A stretch of 64,000 nt of DNA from Phaeodactylum tricornutum CCAP 1055/1 (lineage: Eukaryota > Bacillariophyta > Bacillariophyceae > Surirellales > Neidiaceae). The notes beneath the pieces are model-generated. The model worked only from the letters and a program-made list of their open reading frames with translations. It was not told the DNA's origin and searched no databases. This document shows, in pieces, positions 61,172 to 64,000 of the stretch (positions within the stretch are counted from its first letter, which is position 1; each line of letters begins with the position of its first letter). The stretch is taken from assembly GCF_000150955.2 (NCBI RefSeq), contig NC_011677.1, forward strand, positions 721,555-785,554. The letters run 5' to 3'. A program made the position numbers and the translations under genes.

Positions 61172-63627
61172 TTAAGCGAAATTAGGCAGCCAGCTGAGAA
61201 TTTTTAGTTGTCGGTCACGTAGCGCATCCTCTACAGCTTCTTGAGGGATCAAATTTTTTAAAATCTGCTTCATGAAAGCCGCGTTGAAACCAGCAAGGCT
61301 TCCGTATACGGCATCTTTCCAGTATTTTTGTATAAACCGAGGTCTCGTATCAGGATTCATTCCGCGTCGAATAAAAATGTAGCTAAATCCCCAGCAGACA
61401 GCAGTTACCATTGACTCGTAAACGACGGTCCAAAGTTTCTTGGGAGTATCGTATCCCAACAAAAAGATTCGTTTCGTAACCACCGATCGACTAAGCCACA
61501 CTAAAACGGATGCTATCAACCCAGCAAAATCACCATTGGAGACACACTGAAAAAGAGCTTCTTGATCTGCCGCACAATCCTGCACGTTCTTCATGTGCGT
61601 CTCCATTGACACTAACCAATCAGGAAGACGAGCTTGAATCTCTGCCGAGATCGCAATTAGTGAAAGAAACAGAACGAAATAATTGGCCAAGACAAAGATA
61701 ACTTGCCGCTTTTCTTCTTTGCCGTGTCGAGTACTATTTCTTTTGGATTTTTGCCGATCCGTGATAAGCAGCTTTGTAATTTGGCGCAATTGAGCCTCAA
61801 TGGGATCATCTGAATGTAGCATCATGTCGTCGTCGCTGTCATCAGTCAAGTCTTCTTCTGATGTCGTTTTCTCTCCAATACCAGCGGGCTTTTGTTCCGT
61901 TTGTAGCGATTGAGCATCTTTTGTTCCCTTTTCGTTGCTTTCGTCAACAGTCCCTGAGAATTGTTCATTCGAAACAATGTCACTATTCTGATTCAGCGGA
62001 GGTAATATGTGGGCGCTGGAGCTTCGTTTCTTGTTTTGTGTACCCTGCTTTCCTGGTGTAAGCCTCAATGCATTTAACTGATTACGAAGCTTCTCTAATT
62101 GTCCAGAGCTAAGTCCGGCGAGTTCCTGGCGTGGATGTGGACTAGGAGCCGCGGAGGGCGATTCGGGGGCTCGAATAACTGAATACATAGATCCTGGAGT
62201 AGATGTGCCATCATTCTTGTCTTTTGTGCTAAATTGAAGCAAAAACTCAGACCCGTCGGGGATGTACGGTGACAGGACAATCTCTGAATCATACGGGGTG
62301 AAATAATGTTGAGGTGTAGCTACTACGTGCAAAGGACGTATGCCAAACCAAAACCACACATACCTTCTGGGGGACTGGAACTTTCATCTAGTACTCTCAT
62401 ATCAGTGAGCTGTGTATGGGTTGGCAACCGAAGTTTCCGGACAACGCATTTCCGCACATGCTCGTAAAGTTCAATTCCTGAAGTCCCTTCAAACCAAGAT
62501 ACCGTAATTGTACCCCTGTCCATAGAATGGTACTCCAGCTCATCGATTGAAGGAAGATTAGAGTCGGAACCAAACATGCGCTTAGAACGACTGCGAATGT
62601 GTCCTAAAAAGCTTCCGGCCCGAGCCCGTTTCAATGGAACGTGAACATCTTCTTCTAGCTTCAGCCGAATCCTACGCCTACCCCCATTGCCTCTTCCATT
62701 CATCATTACGGATGCCGACATAGGCGGATATCCAAACGACGACTGGTGCTGTTGCATTGGATGAAGTTGTAATAGTGGATGATGACGCTGAGGCGAAAAT
62801 CCGTTTTCTGATACGCGGTCCAAAATTTTTGTATGCTCGTCAACTCGAGGTATATGCTCGACTCCATCGACACTTGGAGTCCGTGATTTTGCAAGCGCAG
62901 AGGAATTGTCAGATGGTGCGTCGTAAATGAGAGCGGTGGGTCTCCTTTCTGAAGCATACGAGGTAACCGTAAGCTCTTCCTCTGCAATTGACGGGGCATC
63001 CGTATTAGTTTCTTCCACGGCAATGCTGCTACTGATGGTGTCATATTTTTTCTCAGAAGACTTTGGATCGACCTGCTTTTCGGGAGAATCTTCATAGATA
63101 CAGACTTGTTCGTCGGTCAGAGGCGTCCCAGAAAGCGTGGCAAGAACATCGGCACAATGCAGGTCGCTCATCGTTTCAGAACTATGAGCTCGATCAAATT
63201 GAGAAAGCTGGGAAGATGAGAGATATTGGCTTTCCTCGAGTATCTTGTCGTCGTTTATGTGGCCGCCATCGCTCTTGCTCAAATCACTTAGGCCAGAGCA
63301 ATCGGTTCCGCGTGGCGTTTCTTCCATGTCGTTTTCATCCAATTGTTCCTCTTGATCTTGTATACTATTCCCATCTACAACCGACGGGGGGTCCGGCTTC
63401 GTCGATTCTGACAATATGCTTGGTGAGCGAGGGCGAGAGAGAGCACTCTCACCGTGCACTGCGACGTCTGTCAAGTAGGGGTTGTCATCATAGCGGTCGA
63501 TGGTTGTGTTCATGCTGGTACCGTTCAGATCGGCTTGATCCCTTCTGGATGCGATGGATTCTTCGTCCGATGTGAAAGAGGGGGTGTCGTTGCCGTCGGG
63601 ACTCGCAAAAGAATGTTCCATCACCAT
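61172..63627 (-). CDS. Unknown membrane protein with ubiquitin-like region
   Basis: Exons 63627-62364 and 62283-61172 (GTATGT to TTCAG, 80 nt) give about 791 residues. Other in-frame acceptors at 62323 and 62320 would make an intron of about 40 nt, which is less likely. The first 300 residues are acidic and Ser-rich. A basic segment (RRRIRLKLEEDVHVPLKRAR) follows. Then a compact region crosses the splice site (TITVSWFEGTSGIELYEHVR ... LSPYIPDGSEFLLQFS) with the rhythm of a ubiquitin-like fold. The C-terminus has four hydrophobic stretches (for example VIFVLANYFVLFLSLIAIS). I recognise no family. It ends 77 bp from the convergent Ubl/Tudor gene. Confidence 0.65.
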
Positions 63628-64000
63628 GATGGCCTGCTCCAACGTCTCTTGAGCGGCCTGCTTGCAACGCCGTCACAACTTTTTCAACGTTTGGGTACTG
63701 TCCTAACTGGGGAGAACTGGCGTTCACTTTTTCTATGATTGTTCTTGCTCGTGGCTACGATGTCGTCTCCATTTCCATTTTCTAAATATCTGATTGGCTT
63801 ATTCCGACCCCTTGTTTGTCAAGAATCGTTTTCCCTTACTTTTTGTTTGCAGCAACACGTGGCAGTCAAAGCTTGGAGTCGTGAAGTCAAATATTGAAAA
63901 ATAATCCCAGAATGGTAAATTCTAGATGCCACACTCTTTTCTCCACTGCACTCCAGAAATCAATATTTTAACTACCCGGAAGTACCCGGCTGCCTACGAA
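63628..64000. promoter_or_regulatory. Right edge, presumed promoter
   Basis: About 370 bp upstream of the leftward membrane-protein gene; no other gene visible before the window ends. Confidence 0.35.

Noticed and set aside
1-64000. LTR elements, DNA transposons, tRNA genes, CRISPR arrays
   Set aside because: Looked for reverse transcriptase, integrase or transposase frames, long terminal repeats, cloverleaf-like stretches and regular spacers; none could be supported by eye. A covariance-model and repeat-library search would settle it.

Overview
This window looks like nuclear DNA of a pennate diatom, very close to Phaeodactylum tricornutum. Genes are dense and sit on both strands. They have no or few short GT-AG introns (about 75-320 nt where I could place them). 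At least eight predicted products start with an ER-type signal peptide followed at the cleavage site by an aromatic residue (SA|FAP, SA|FVP, SA|FTT, SA|YLP, AA|WSM, NA|FVS, EA|FSA, LS|FRI). That is the bipartite pre-sequence used to cross the four membranes of a red-derived secondary plastid. No CRISPR array, operon, tRNA, rRNA or intact mobile element was recognised.

Layout. 0-3 kb: left-edge partial type II membrane protein and an unknown gene. 3.9-5.6 kb: SV2/SVOP-like MFS transporter. 6.2-8.1 kb: decayed class III nucleotide cyclase-phosphodiesterase gene. 8.3-10.8 kb: tubulin cofactor B and an unknown secreted or plastid protein. 11.4-16 kb: ferredoxin-nitrite reductase, SUMO E2 (UBC9) and a plastid Mn-type superoxide dismutase. 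16-25 kb: unknown four-helix membrane protein, DCP1, NSF, DDX18/Has1 helicase and a secreted periplasmic-binding-like protein. 25.9-30.4 kb: TIM14, a METTL21-like methyltransferase and a B-type cyclin. 31-39 kb: FNR copy 1, then an island of broken genes around an intact PDK/BCKDK-type kinase, a RING protein, and a 565-bp copy of part of the kinase gene. 39.4-44 kb: uroporphyrinogen-III methyltransferase, a short ferredoxin head-to-head with plastid ATP synthase gamma, and a broken histidine phosphatase. 44-55 kb: START membrane protein, Nudix, TLC, DUF2358, UBC13, zinc alcohol dehydrogenase, LON-domain protein and a small mitochondrial-type membrane protein. 55.6-57.7 kb: second FNR, fused to a multi-span membrane module. 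58.7-63.6 kb: Ubl/Tudor-knot protein and a membrane protein with a ubiquitin-like region.

Many neighbours are head-to-head or tail-to-tail with gaps of 80-800 bp. A functional thread links nitrite reductase (siroheme, ferredoxin-fed), the siroheme-branch methyltransferase, two ferredoxin-NADP reductases, a ferredoxin-like protein, ATP synthase gamma and a lumen-targeted SOD, all plastid-targeted and within 46 kb.

The most unusual item is the second FNR. Its catalytic domain is almost identical to copy 1 25 kb away (differences nearly all synonymous, no indels), but its N-terminus is replaced by a whole Sm_multidrug_ex-type membrane domain behind plastid and thylakoid-type signals. Exon boundaries were placed by eye from splice consensus and protein family fit, without transcript data.
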